NCBI RefSeq assembly: GCF_030070105.1
Contig: NZ_JASJOO010000002.1
Location: 806,001 to 870,000, forward strand
Origin: Bermanella sp. WJH001
GTDB lineage: Bacteria; Pseudomonadota; Gammaproteobacteria; Pseudomonadales; Oceanobacteraceae
Reading direction: 5' to 3'
Length of the DNA stretch: 64,000 bases
Part shown: piece after piece, positions 42,234 to 51,122 of the stretch
Position numbering within the stretch: the first letter of the stretch is position 1
Layout: the number at the start of each line of letters is the position of its first letter
Program-made: the position numbers and the translations under genes
Notes under the pieces: generated by a model
Told to the model about the DNA's origin: nothing
Seen by the model: the letters and a program-made list of their open reading frames with translations, nothing else
The model's database searches: none

Positions 42234-42590
42234 ATGTGGTTATCAGTGGAAAAATGGATCGCCCGCTATCATGCCTATCAGGCAAGATCACACTATAAAC
42301 GCCAACGTTATGCGTTGTGCCTACACTGCTTGCACACGCTCATGAATTGGGATCGACAGTTTTTAAATAATCCAATGTATGCCGGCTACATGGCCATTTG
42401 CCATTACCAACTTAAACATTGGGACAACATCACAGAAGAAGTGGAAACCGCTTTATTTTTATTACGCCGACATATTGATGATAACAAAGACGCATTAATT
42501 CTTTGGCAAGATTTAAAGAGTCATCTGGCTGATTTACGTTATGTTCAACCCAATAACTTGGGTTTAAAAAAAGCAGGCGCTCTTCACTAA
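42234..42590 (+). CDS. Small hypothetical protein with TPR-like helices, 118 aa
   Basis: ATG 42234 is chosen over ATG 42177 because it has GGGGGA 6 bp upstream. The soluble basic protein has paired helices (ARYHAYQARSHYKRQRYAL, YAGYMAICHYQLKHWDNIT) whose spacing of Tyr/Ala/Leu resembles a tetratricopeptide repeat. There is no catalytic motif. It converges on the Tat-signal PLP gene. Function unknown. Confidence 0.65.
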   Translation: MWLSVEKWIARYHAYQARSHYKRQRYALCLHCLHTLMNWDRQFLNNPMYAGYMAICHYQLKHWDNITEEVETALFLLRRHIDDNKDALILWQDLKSHLADLRYVQPNNLGLKKAGALH

Positions 42591-42595
42591 CGCAC

Positions 42596-42634
42596 AACGG
42601 TAAAACACACATCAATTGTGCTTTACCGTTATTG
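42596..42634. terminator. Bidirectional terminator-like hairpin
   Basis: AACGGTAAA (42596-42604) pairs with TTTACCGTT (42622-42630), extended by CACA/TGTG, between two convergent genes. T-rich sequence follows on the plus strand (ATTGTTT) and less on the minus strand. Confidence 0.6.
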
Positions 42635-42635
42635 T

Positions 42636-43937
42636 TTAGCCTTTTAAAACTGGCCAACGCTCATTTATTTGGCCGTTTTCATACACCAGGATATCACCAA
42701 ACTCTAACAATACCGCTTCTGATTGCGTGGGCCTTAGAAAAATATAATCGTCCTGTTTGAGCTCAATACTCTCAGAACCGTTATACATTTCTTGATTACT
42801 TGAACGCCCATAAACTGGATTTAGCGTCAGGCCCTTTGGTGATACTGGCTGTGCTTTCCAATAGCCACCGTATGCAAAAAACGTTTTCTCCCAATTTTGA
42901 TTCCACATGGCCATCACTTTACCTAACCCAGACACACCAGGAATTTGGGTTTCATCCAACACTTTTAACACAGGGCTTGCGATGAAAGCTGCTGGCTCAT
43001 GATCCATGAGCGTTGGCAAATCAAAGTCGGTCGGTTTAACCAAACAAGAGCCTGCGCTTAGTTCATTCATGGGCCAGTCTGCTGGATTACCTTGGTTATA
43101 AAATTGATACGTTGGGCTACCCGCTGCATTCAAGGTTAAACCTTGCACACTGCGCTTTAAATACAACTCAGCCAGATCAAGATAATGTTGATAAACCGCC
43201 ATCGCTTCATCACGGTGTTTAATGGGATCACCAGGCACTTTACCAATGTGCGGCTCATACCCCATAAAACCAGACAAGATTAAATATGGGCTATTTTCGA
43301 TTAGCTCAAGCATGGCTATTAATTCATTATCACTGGATATACCACCACGATGCAGACCCACGTCCAGTTCAATATTAATATTCAGCGGGGTTGAATGGGC
43401 CGTGGCAAAACGTTCATATTGCTTTAATCGCTGTGTGGAATCCAATAACCATTGCAATTGTTGTTGAGGATTAAACCCTGTTTTTGTCGCTGTATGATTT
43501 TTATAAAACGCCCTAACCGCGGAGATAGGCATGGGTTTACCCATTAAAATATCAGCCTGTTGAATTTCTTGTGTGATAGCCGACAAAAAGGGTTGATGAA
43601 ACACCATCAACTTATTGGTATTGGCTTGAGCCATAACCCATTTAAGCATCTCAATAGAGGGTAACGACTTAGCCACAATACGATAGTCAAAACGATCTTT
43701 TAAATGCCCACTTAGGGTGTGTATGTTGCGAGCCATAATCGATTTATCAATCACCAATGACGGTATTGAAATGTCATTCATGTGCAACATATCACTTAAG
43801 GATTGAAAAAACGCATTATGATTTTTTTCACCCAAATCACTAGGGCGTGCCCATGCTATCCCGCCTACAGCAGCAGACGCTAAACCCACTTTTAATAACG
43901 CTCGTCGTGATAAACCGTTACGCAGCAATTGGCTCAT
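42636..43937 (-). CDS. Tat-exported DSD1-family PLP enzyme (D-threonine aldolase/alanine racemase-like)
   Basis: This 433-aa protein has a twin-arginine signal, LSRRALLKVGLASAAVGG, so it is probably exported folded with its cofactor. The mature part resembles N-terminal alanine-racemase-fold proteins of the DSD1 family: SIPSLVIDKSIMARNI, FDYRIVAKSLPSIEML (probable PLP lysine region), LNINIELDVGLHRGG, and a C-terminal metal-site-like domain. Characterised relatives (D-threonine aldolase, D-serine dehydratase) act on D-beta-hydroxy amino acids; the substrate here is unknown. It lies 25 bp past the flavin oxidase gene on the same strand. Confidence 0.8.
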   Translation of the reverse strand: MSQLLRNGLSRRALLKVGLASAAVGGIAWARPSDLGEKNHNAFFQSLSDMLHMNDISIPSLVIDKSIMARNIHTLSGHLKDRFDYRIVAKSLPSIEMLKWVMAQANTNKLMVFHQPFLSAITQEIQQADILMGKPMPISAVRAFYKNHTATKTGFNPQQQLQWLLDSTQRLKQYERFATAHSTPLNINIELDVGLHRGGISSDNELIAMLELIENSPYLILSGFMGYEPHIGKVPGDPIKHRDEAMAVYQHYLDLAELYLKRSVQGLTLNAAGSPTYQFYNQGNPADWPMNELSAGSCLVKPTDFDLPTLMDHEPAAFIASPVLKVLDETQIPGVSGLGKVMAMWNQNWEKTFFAYGGYWKAQPVSPKGLTLNPVYGRSSNQEMYNGSESIELKQDDYIFLRPTQSEAVLLEFGDILVYENGQINERWPVLKG

Positions 43938-43962
43938 AACTCACCTTTTTATAAATATTATT

Positions 43963-45324
43963 CTAGGTATTAAACACAGAGGATAAATATGTATTTAAAA
44001 ATTTACCCTTGGGATCAAGCTCACGTCTTATTTCGTTAAATCGCTGCCAATGCTCATAGTGTTGAGAAAATTGCTCAGCCTTCATGGTGTTAAGCTTGCC
44101 CCAATGGGGACGCCCTTGATACTTTTGCATGATCGGTTCGATGGCGGCAAACATGGCCTGATGGCTTTCTTTATAATACCTGTGAACAGCAATTGAGCAG
44201 GTCTCACGCTTATAAAATGGGCTCAACCAAATATCATCACTTTTGATATAACGCACTTCAAACGGAAAAAATACTTCAGGAAACTGCGTTTCTACTACCT
44301 GACGAATCTCTTTAAATGCAGGAATCATATTTTCACGGGGTAAGTGATATTCCATCTCATTGAAACGAACATTGCGCTCGCTGGCATAATTTTGCCAACT
44401 GTTTGCCACGTTCACTTCTTTTGGCAACGTTTTCATATAGGTGCCTAATACCAGCTCACGCAGCTTAGGGCTCCAACTTAAAATATCCCGTGCCGTTTTT
44501 AAATCTTCAGCCCCGTCGTTTTGATCAAGCTTGTCTATCACTGTAATCTCATCGTCGGTAATATTTTGAATGTCAATAAACCCCATTCCAGTAAAAGGAA
44601 TAAAATAAAATTCAAAATTACGATTATTATCAGCCAGTGTTTCAGCGTTGTCTAAAATCTCCTCAATAGGCAGCCATGTGGTCTCACGTTTTAATTTATA
44701 GCTCGCCTGATTTTGTAACGTAACCTGAGAAACAATGCCTAACGCCCCTAAATTGACCTGAGCCGCTTTAAATACATCAGTATTTTGTTTGGCATTACAT
44801 TCTAGTAAGTCACCATTGGCCAGCACCAGTTGCAGCCCAACTACGTGGTCTGACATACAGGTTAATTGCGCGCCAGTCCCATGAGTGGCCGTAGCAATGG
44901 CTCCTGCAAGACTTTGCTCATCAATATCGGGCATATTCACCAGCGCCTGCCCTTGATTTGCCAAAGGCTCACCAATATCCCCTAAACGCGTACCCGCCCA
45001 AACTCGAGCCTGCTGACGAGTCTGATCAACACTGATCAGACCCGCCAAACGGCTCAAGGATACAATAGTGTCATCAGTGGGCACCAAAGGCATAAATGAA
45101 TGGCCAGAGCCTACTGGGCGAATGACTCCATTGGCTTGTTTTAACAAGCTTTGTAGCTGTGCTAAATCCGCAGGGGCACTGCGTGTATTTGGATAACAAA
45201 CTTGTGAGCCTGACCAATTTCGCCAAGGTAACGGCTGTGTATTCGCTGATAATGCACAGGGTGGCATAGCCATAACAGCGGCAGCGCCCATTAGCTGCTG
45301 TAAAAAATTTCGACGTGTTTGCAT
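43963..45324 (-). CDS. Tat-exported FAD-dependent aldonolactone oxidase-like protein
   Basis: This 453-aa flavoprotein has a twin-arginine signal, QTRRNFLQQLMGAAAVMA. An FAD-binding PCMH domain follows, with NGVIRPVGSGHSFMPLV (the His is the usual covalent-flavin attachment site in this family) and LAGAIATATHGTGAQ. The C-terminal D-arabinono-1,4-lactone-oxidase domain ends RRELDPKGKFLNTYL. Relatives oxidise sugar lactones or alditols. Export together with a cytochrome lipoprotein encoded 20 bp upstream suggests electrons pass to the respiratory chain rather than only to oxygen; that is inference. Confidence 0.85.
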   Translation of the reverse strand: MQTRRNFLQQLMGAAAVMAMPPCALSANTQPLPWRNWSGSQVCYPNTRSAPADLAQLQSLLKQANGVIRPVGSGHSFMPLVPTDDTIVSLSRLAGLISVDQTRQQARVWAGTRLGDIGEPLANQGQALVNMPDIDEQSLAGAIATATHGTGAQLTCMSDHVVGLQLVLANGDLLECNAKQNTDVFKAAQVNLGALGIVSQVTLQNQASYKLKRETTWLPIEEILDNAETLADNNRNFEFYFIPFTGMGFIDIQNITDDEITVIDKLDQNDGAEDLKTARDILSWSPKLRELVLGTYMKTLPKEVNVANSWQNYASERNVRFNEMEYHLPRENMIPAFKEIRQVVETQFPEVFFPFEVRYIKSDDIWLSPFYKRETCSIAVHRYYKESHQAMFAAIEPIMQKYQGRPHWGKLNTMKAEQFSQHYEHWQRFNEIRRELDPKGKFLNTYLSSVFNT

Positions 45325-45344
45325 AATTATTATTGTTTTAAGTA

Positions 45345-45695
45345 CTAATTAGGTTGTTGAGCCATGAAATCAATCAAGGCACTAAATTGCTCAGCATTAC
45401 AATCCATACACAGACCAAATGGCGGCATACCACCAAAGCCGTTAATGACATTATTAAGTAAGACATCGTTACCTTTTTCTAGGCGAACTTGCCATGCAGA
45501 AACATCCCCTGTCAGTGGTGCTTTTGTACTTTCAAGAGTGTGGCAATTGCGGCAACTGCGTTGATAAATTGCATTTAGATTTTCATCTTTAGGTTGTAAC
45601 GTCTGAGCGGTTGCTAAAATTTGCTCATCACTTGGCCCTGCGGAACAGGCCGTTAAAAAAACAATGAACAATAAATTGGTTATTAGCTTAACCAT
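45345..45695 (-). CDS. Cytochrome c lipoprotein
   Basis: This 116-aa protein has a lipoprotein signal, ITNLLFIVFLTAC, with Cys17 as the lipidation site. A single haem-binding CRNCH lies near residue 50. The distal part has FGGMPPFGLCMDC, where Met probably supplies the axial ligand and two further Cys resemble the C-terminal disulphide of cytochrome c5-type proteins. It is the first gene of the trio with the flavin oxidase and PLP enzyme, and probably an electron acceptor for the oxidase in the periplasm. Confidence 0.88.
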   Translation of the reverse strand: MVKLITNLLFIVFLTACSAGPSDEQILATAQTLQPKDENLNAIYQRSCRNCHTLESTKAPLTGDVSAWQVRLEKGNDVLLNNVINGFGGMPPFGLCMDCNAEQFSALIDFMAQQPN

Positions 45696-45790
45696 GAGGC
45701 ACCTTTATTTTTATATTCTTTACTTAAGGGTGCGGTGTTTACTGCAGAAGGTCAATTGTCAATTTGGCCAACTTAAACATTATTTGAGAA

Positions 45791-48100
45791 TTATTCTAAA
45801 TGCTTAGGAATTATAATTTGTACGCTAAATCCCTGACCTTTTACAGGAAAAAACAAGCGGCCTTTTAATGCTTGGCATACTAGGTTGTAAATCATATACA
45901 AACCCAAACCGATATGGCCATCGGGCCCTGTTTTACTGGTAAAAAAAGGCTTACATAGGTTTTTAACCCATTGGGGTTTTATGCCTTGGCCATTATCTGT
46001 AAAACCAATTGAAATCTTGTCTTTATCATAGGTTTTAACCCGTATGTTAATTATAGGAGTTTGGCCTTCATCCGCATGACTATGCAATAGCGCATTATCG
46101 ATTAGCTGTGCAAGTATTGAGGTTAAAGCAGTTTTATAGGTGTAAATTTTAATGTCCGCTTCACAATCAATATTGACCCGCCAGCCAGCCATACGCCAAC
46201 GCTGAGCATTTATCACATTTTCTATGACATCCAGTACGTTAATATGGCTTGTTTTTAACCCTAACTGCCAAGAAGACACCTCTCTAAAGCGCTTAACTAC
46301 CTTGGTCATTCTTTTTTGATTACTGCCAATCAAACTAAGGGACTGATCTAAGGTAGAGAGGAATTTTTCATGCTCATCATTTAGCACATTATGTTCACTG
46401 GCTCTAACTTCAGATAGCTTTTCTTTTAATAGTGCAGTGGACACCACGTTACTTCCTAAAGGCATACTAATCTCTTTAGCGATACCCAAAGAAAATTGCT
46501 CCATAATGGTCAAACGCTCTTTATCTAGCTCTTCTCTTAGTTTTTCAGATGATTTACGTTCTGTAATATCTTGTACAGTGCCTTCAAATCCTATTTCTTT
46601 GGAAGTTTTAAAGTAACGTAAATTAATACTCACCCAACGCTGCTCACCTGTTTCTGTTTTAATCAACAGTTCATTATTGGTACTGCTGCCTTCTTCACGT
46701 GCCGCACGAACCATATTTTGAAAATTGACAAAACTTGAACTCAGATAATCTCGGATATCATGCACCTTGTTTAACATATCTTGCCGGTGTTCAAACCCAA
46801 AAATGTCAGCACACGCTTTATTTACACTTACTAATTGATAAAACTGATTAGATTGAAAATTACCTATGGGGGAGTTTTCATATAAACTCTGATATTGCTG
46901 CAATACTCTTACGTGCTCATCTTTACTTTTTATCAGTGCTTTTTCTGTTTCGATTCGCTTCTGTGTTGAAGATGAAATTCGATCAGCCAATGAAAAAGCC
47001 AAAAACAACACTTCTAATATTGAGCCTATTACATAACCATAAACACTCAACCAATTGGTTTCTCCAATCCCAAGCCCTCGGAAATTAAGCAGTAGGATGC
47101 CAACTAAAAACAAAGCCCAAGCACAGGTAAAGTAACGTGCAGCCGTGTAGCCTTTTCGCCACAAATACGCGCCAGAAAGTAAGCCAGAAAAAATCGACAC
47201 AATTCCCGTGACAATAATAATGGGAGTAGCGGTACTGTATTCAAGATAAAACAAACTGAGTAGGTTAAATACAACCAGACCACGCAATACAACAAAGTAT
47301 CGATGCAACTTAGGGCTATTACTTGATAGCCGCAAAAAAGTAGACATGAACGTTAATACCGCAAACTGATATAAAGAATATGCAACTGGAAAACTATAAT
47401 GGTTGATCTCAGGGGTGTTTGGCCACAACCAAGCAAACCCTCGACCATCAAATGAGAGCTGCAGTAATAAAAATGCTGAAACGGTTAAGACATAATGTAA
47501 ATATCCTTTTTCCCTTATCACCAAAAATATAAATAAGTGATAAAGCGCCATGATTATCAAAACACCGTAATACGCACCATACACACTTTGCTCTAAAGCG
47601 AGGTGCTCTGCATATTCAATTTCAGCCCACCATTTGACGGGCAACATCATGGTGCCCTGAGTTTCTATGCGCGCCAACATACGAAATTGTGTGGGTTTAT
47701 CATTGGACACTCCCAACACAAAATCAGGCACCTTCACTAGACGTTCACCAAAATGACGAGCATCACCACTGTGCATACTCACAATAAGTTCATCGCCACG
47801 ATAGAGGTATATATCAAGGTAATCTAACAACGGGTAAGGCACCTGAATAACCCAGTCCCCAGAACGATACGCCTGAATATTTTGCAATACCCATAATGTG
47901 GAATTGGAATAACCAAAATTAAGCTCACCCTCAGTAGGCAGCCAAGCGGCTTCTTCCAGCACCTCTTGTACCGTATGAGGCTGATCATCAGGCTCAAGCC
48001 AGTAATACAGCCCAGATGTGGTCAAGCCCGGAATACTCTGCTCTACCCCATGGGCAGGCATAAGCAAAAGTACAGACAAAAGAATTAAAAGATATTTCAA
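45791..48100 (-). CDS. 7TMR-DISM sensor kinase with degenerate H-box (His replaced by Lys)
   Basis: This 769-aa protein has a signal peptide (KYLLILLSVLLLMPAHG), a periplasmic DISMED2-type beta domain (about 25-165), seven transmembrane segments (about 175-380), a PAS domain (about 400-515) and a HisKA/HATPase region. The H-box reads SLGIAKEISMPLG: the phosphoacceptor His is Lys542 (codon AAA). The ATPase is intact, with LIDNALLHS, FTDNGQGI and HIGLGLYMIYN. It probably cannot autophosphorylate on the usual residue. The start is TTG 48100; a nearby ATG is out of frame. It lies 95 bp upstream of the cytochrome/oxidase trio. Confidence 0.88.
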   Translation of the reverse strand: MKYLLILLSVLLLMPAHGVEQSIPGLTTSGLYYWLEPDDQPHTVQEVLEEAAWLPTEGELNFGYSNSTLWVLQNIQAYRSGDWVIQVPYPLLDYLDIYLYRGDELIVSMHSGDARHFGERLVKVPDFVLGVSNDKPTQFRMLARIETQGTMMLPVKWWAEIEYAEHLALEQSVYGAYYGVLIIMALYHLFIFLVIREKGYLHYVLTVSAFLLLQLSFDGRGFAWLWPNTPEINHYSFPVAYSLYQFAVLTFMSTFLRLSSNSPKLHRYFVVLRGLVVFNLLSLFYLEYSTATPIIIVTGIVSIFSGLLSGAYLWRKGYTAARYFTCAWALFLVGILLLNFRGLGIGETNWLSVYGYVIGSILEVLFLAFSLADRISSSTQKRIETEKALIKSKDEHVRVLQQYQSLYENSPIGNFQSNQFYQLVSVNKACADIFGFEHRQDMLNKVHDIRDYLSSSFVNFQNMVRAAREEGSSTNNELLIKTETGEQRWVSINLRYFKTSKEIGFEGTVQDITERKSSEKLREELDKERLTIMEQFSLGIAKEISMPLGSNVVSTALLKEKLSEVRASEHNVLNDEHEKFLSTLDQSLSLIGSNQKRMTKVVKRFREVSSWQLGLKTSHINVLDVIENVINAQRWRMAGWRVNIDCEADIKIYTYKTALTSILAQLIDNALLHSHADEGQTPIINIRVKTYDKDKISIGFTDNGQGIKPQWVKNLCKPFFTSKTGPDGHIGLGLYMIYNLVCQALKGRLFFPVKGQGFSVQIIIPKHLE

Positions 48101-48219
48101 CGTAGACCATCCAACCGAACTCTTTTATAAGCTTAGCAGCATTGAAAAAGTCTTCACTGGCATATATCTTAAATAGACAACAGTGGCCATATCTGACCCT
48201 CATCATGAACGAGCTATTA

Positions 48220-48234
48220 TTAGCTGATAGCTAA
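48220..48234. promoter_or_regulatory. Perfect 6-bp-arm inverted repeat (possible operator)
   Basis: TTAGCT-GAT-AGCTAA lies between the divergent sensor-kinase gene and the candidate structured RNA. The size and symmetry suit a repressor or activator dimer site, but no regulator can be assigned. Confidence 0.35.
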
Positions 48235-48253
48235 TCAATAGATCTCAAGATGA

Positions 48254-48456
48254 GAAAGGGGAGCGAAACAGATGAATGCCCTGTCAACACCCGTATCTTA
48301 ATACGGTGACTGACTTGCTCTGCCTTATCTGATTGCATATTCAACCAGATAAAGCTTTAAGTCAGATAAATTAGGCAGCAAATATTCAGCATATGCCTGA
48401 ACCGACCTCAGGTCACATTAAGCCTAATCAGACAACCCCGCTCCCCTCCTCTTTTC
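48254..48456. ncRNA. Candidate structured RNA in a 414-bp gene-free gap
   Basis: A closing stem pairs GGGGAGCG (48258-48265) with CGCTCCCC (48439-48446), with GAAA/TTTC outside it. Inside are CCGTAT-CTTA-ATACGG (48291-48306), a long stem CTGCC-TTATCTGA (48320-48332) with TCAGATAA-atta-GGCAG (48362-48378), and CCTGA ... TCAGG (48396-48412). AATCAGA (48426-48432) could pair alternatively with TCTGATT. A pyrimidine-rich tail with TTTT follows on the plus strand. No open frame of merit is present. It does not look like 6S, tmRNA, SRP RNA or RNase P. Strand is uncertain. Confidence 0.5.
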
Positions 48457-48514
48457 TGCAATATTGATAATATTTGCTAGGCTTTAGATAGGTTCATATT
48501 TGCCTAGGAATAGC

Positions 48515-48784
48515 ATGGCCAAGCGCTCTCCCATTGTTACAAGTCGATTTAAATCAAAATACGACAAGCTAAATAGCAACACTAAAGCATTCATTAAGTT
48601 TATTGCCGTTGTGCTTGTGTTAATTGGCTTGGGTTTGGTGTACCACACCAATACAGACCAAAGCATGCCCAATGCTCAGCGTTTTTTTGAGCAGCGCAAA
48701 AATGTTGAGGAATATCATGCTTATAAAGAAGAGGAAGAATCTGCGAAAAAACGCGCAGAAAAGAATATATTTTTACAAAACTAA
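48515..48784 (+). CDS. Small single-pass membrane protein, 89 aa
   Basis: ATG 48515 has AGGAA 6 bp upstream. The protein has a basic N-terminus, one hydrophobic segment (FIKFIAVVLVLIGLGLVY, about residues 26-44) and a Glu/Lys-rich amphipathic C-terminal tail (about 60-85). Not recognised. It lies between the candidate structured RNA and tesB, and converges with tesB. Confidence 0.65.
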   Translation: MAKRSPIVTSRFKSKYDKLNSNTKAFIKFIAVVLVLIGLGLVYHTNTDQSMPNAQRFFEQRKNVEEYHAYKEEEESAKKRAEKNIFLQN

Positions 48785-48790
48785 TATAGA

Positions 48791-48820
48791 ACCCACAAAG
48801 CTTAGGCTTGCTTTGTGGGT
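48791..48820. terminator. Bidirectional hairpin between convergent genes
   Basis: ACCCACAAAGC (48791-48801) pairs perfectly with GCTTTGTGGGT (48810-48820), an 11-bp stem with an 8-nt loop. It lies between the small membrane protein and tesB. T runs are weak on both sides. Confidence 0.6.
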
Positions 48821-48837
48821 GGGGATTAATGAAAGTA

Positions 48838-49713
48838 TTAGCTCTTTTGTCGCATCAACCCTTCTTGCGCCACACTCATCATCAACTGCCCATCTTGATG
48901 ATAAACATGGCCAATATTCAAACCTCGTCCACCCGATGCCGCTGGGCTTTGCATACTGTAGAGCATCCAATCGGTAATGCGCGGCTGATGATGAAACCAA
49001 ATGGCATGATCTAAACTCGCCACCTGCATCCCTTTAGTTGCAAATGAAACACCGTGAGGCTGCAGTGCTGTGCCCACAAGGTGAAAATCGGAGCTATACG
49101 CGAGTAAAGAATAATGCAGCGCTAGGTCCTGCTGACTCCAATCATTAATGGGCTTAAACCAGACATCTTTATGGGGCTCACGCTTGTCTGGCATAAAGAT
49201 ATTGATTGGATTAATCGGGCGGCTTTCTACAGGTTTATCTGAGGTGTACTTATCTCTGACCTTTTCAGGGATCATTTCAGCAAATTTACGAGTGATCTCC
49301 AATTGCGACATGATACCCTCTGGGCCTTTCACATCTGGCATTGGCATCTGGTGTTCAAACCCTGTTTCTGGCAGTTGAAAACTGGTGTTTTGAGTTAAGA
49401 TAATTTTGCCATCTTGTATGGCATCCACCCGCAGTGCAGAGAAACTTCGGCCTTTACGCAGCACTTCTACCTTATAATCCACATGTCCATTCACATGACC
49501 TGGCAGCAAAAAATACGCATGCATTGAATGGGGGACAAACCCTTCAGGGGCCGCTTGAATCGCCGCATTTAAAGATTGACCCAAGATTTGGCCACCAAAT
49601 AAATTACGGAAACCAAGGTCTTCACACTCACCCCGATATAAATAGGTTTGCGGCCCTTCATGAAGGAATTTCACACTTAATAAGTCAATTAACTGCTGGG
49701 TTACCGCATGCAT
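48838..49713 (-). CDS. tesB: Acyl-CoA thioesterase II
   Basis: This cytoplasmic double-hotdog thioesterase hydrolyses medium- and long-chain acyl-CoA. The 291-aa length matches E. coli TesB. Motifs: LFGGQILGQSLNAAIQA, GRSFSALRVDAIQDG, YSSDFHLVGTAL, SLDHAIWFHHQPRITDW and a C-terminal SPAASGGRGLNIGHVY. The Asp, Thr/Ser and Gln triad regions known for TesB are present in these segments. It is a single gene, divergent from trmA. Confidence 0.95.
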   Translation of the reverse strand: MHAVTQQLIDLLSVKFLHEGPQTYLYRGECEDLGFRNLFGGQILGQSLNAAIQAAPEGFVPHSMHAYFLLPGHVNGHVDYKVEVLRKGRSFSALRVDAIQDGKIILTQNTSFQLPETGFEHQMPMPDVKGPEGIMSQLEITRKFAEMIPEKVRDKYTSDKPVESRPINPINIFMPDKREPHKDVWFKPINDWSQQDLALHYSLLAYSSDFHLVGTALQPHGVSFATKGMQVASLDHAIWFHHQPRITDWMLYSMQSPAASGGRGLNIGHVYHQDGQLMMSVAQEGLMRQKS

Positions 49714-49900
49714 TTATTTATCCTTTTTGTATACCGATAAGGCTAGTTTAGATCAAACACTCTAGCTTCAGCATATTCAAACACACGTTTGAACGCAAAG
49801 TTATCCGCAAAAACACACTGTCACATTAAACGCCCCATTGGTGAGACTGATCCTTTGCCCTATAATGCGCCCCTTAATTGATATCCAAGGTAGTGGTTGC

Positions 49901-50983
49901 ATGCATCAAGTGGCACCAGAGCAGTATTCGAGCTTATTGGCCGAGAAACAAGAACGTATCGAAGACCAATTTGCCCAGTTTAATATTGGTGACATTGACG
50001 TTTACGTGAGTGAACCGATCCATTTTCGCCAGCGTGCAGAGTTTCGTATTTGGCATGAAGGCGATAGCTGCTTTCACGCTATGTTTGAGCCTGGCACCAA
50101 AACCGATCCCATAAAAATTGAGCACTTTCCAACCGCCAGTCTTGAGATCTGCCAGTTAATGCCAAAGCTCATTGAAGCCATTAACGCTCAGCCCATTTTG
50201 AAACATAAGTTATTTCAAATTGAGTACCTCAACACCCTATCCGGTGAAATGCTGGTCACTCTGATTTACCACAAACAGCTAAATGATGAGTGGATAGCCG
50301 CCGCCACAAGCGTAAAAGAAGCGCTTGGTATTCATCTGATTGGCCGCGCTCGCAAAATGCGTCTTCTGCTTGATCAAGAATACGTCATGGAAACCCTAAA
50401 CGTTGATGGAAAAGCCTTACAGTATCAACAAATTGAAGCCAGCTTCACCCAGCCCAATGCTCGGGTGAATGAAAAAATGCTAAGTTGGGCACGCAGTTGC
50501 GCCACGGCAGGTGACGCTGACTTATTAGAACTTTACTGTGGCAATGGTAACTTTTCACTGGCCCTTGCAGACCAATACCGCCGTGTTTTTGCCACTGAAA
50601 TAAGCAAAACATCTGTTAATGCCGCCAACTTTGCAAAAGACGCTAACGGCATAGAAAATGTGACCTTTGCTCGAGTCAGTGCTGAAGAGTTTACCGACCA
50701 TATGAACGGTGTTACTACGCGTAAACGCCTAACCGGCTTAGGACTTGAAGATGCGGATTTTCAAACCGTATTAGTGGACCCGCCTCGTGCAGGCCTAGAT
50801 CAAGCAAGCTGCGAAATGATTAGCCGCTACCCAAATATCATTTACATTAGCTGCAACCCAGATACGTTAGAGTTAAACCTTCAGCAGTTAAGTGCCACCC
50901 ACGAGGTTAAACGCTTTGCGATGTTTGACCAGTTCCCTTATACCCATCACATTGAATGTGGTGCGTACTTACAGGCAAAATAA
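49901..50983 (+). CDS. trmA: tRNA (uracil-5-)-methyltransferase
   Basis: This SAM-dependent enzyme makes ribothymidine at U54 in the T-loop of tRNA. ATG 49901 gives 360 aa, close to the 366 aa of E. coli TrmA; the open frame upstream lacks homology. Motifs: ELYCGNGNFSLALA (SAM site), VLVDPPRAGLDQ and IISYISCNPDTL-like ISCNPDTLELNL with the catalytic Cys, then HHIECGAYL at the C-terminus. It lacks the iron-sulphur cluster Cys set of RlmC/D. Confidence 0.95.
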   Translation: MHQVAPEQYSSLLAEKQERIEDQFAQFNIGDIDVYVSEPIHFRQRAEFRIWHEGDSCFHAMFEPGTKTDPIKIEHFPTASLEICQLMPKLIEAINAQPILKHKLFQIEYLNTLSGEMLVTLIYHKQLNDEWIAAATSVKEALGIHLIGRARKMRLLLDQEYVMETLNVDGKALQYQQIEASFTQPNARVNEKMLSWARSCATAGDADLLELYCGNGNFSLALADQYRRVFATEISKTSVNAANFAKDANGIENVTFARVSAEEFTDHMNGVTTRKRLTGLGLEDADFQTVLVDPPRAGLDQASCEMISRYPNIIYISCNPDTLELNLQQLSATHEVKRFAMFDQFPYTHHIECGAYLQAK

Positions 50984-51122
50984 GTTCAGGCAAAATAAGA
51001 ACCCACCCCTTAAACGTCTGTTTCAGGGGTTACCTTATGCTTACATTCGATTACAGAATGACAACTGAGCAAAACCTCATAATTTTGCATAATGGCTTAA
51101 ATCTAGTACAGAAGTACACATT

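Noticed and set aside
48254-48456. 6S RNA or RNase P identity for the structured segment
   Set aside because: It lacks the recognised conserved core sequences and the 6S genomic context; it is reported only as an unclassified candidate.
51005-51037. ACCCCT ... AGGGGT hairpin after trmA as a terminator
   Set aside because: Only 6 bp of stem, a 14-nt loop and no T run.
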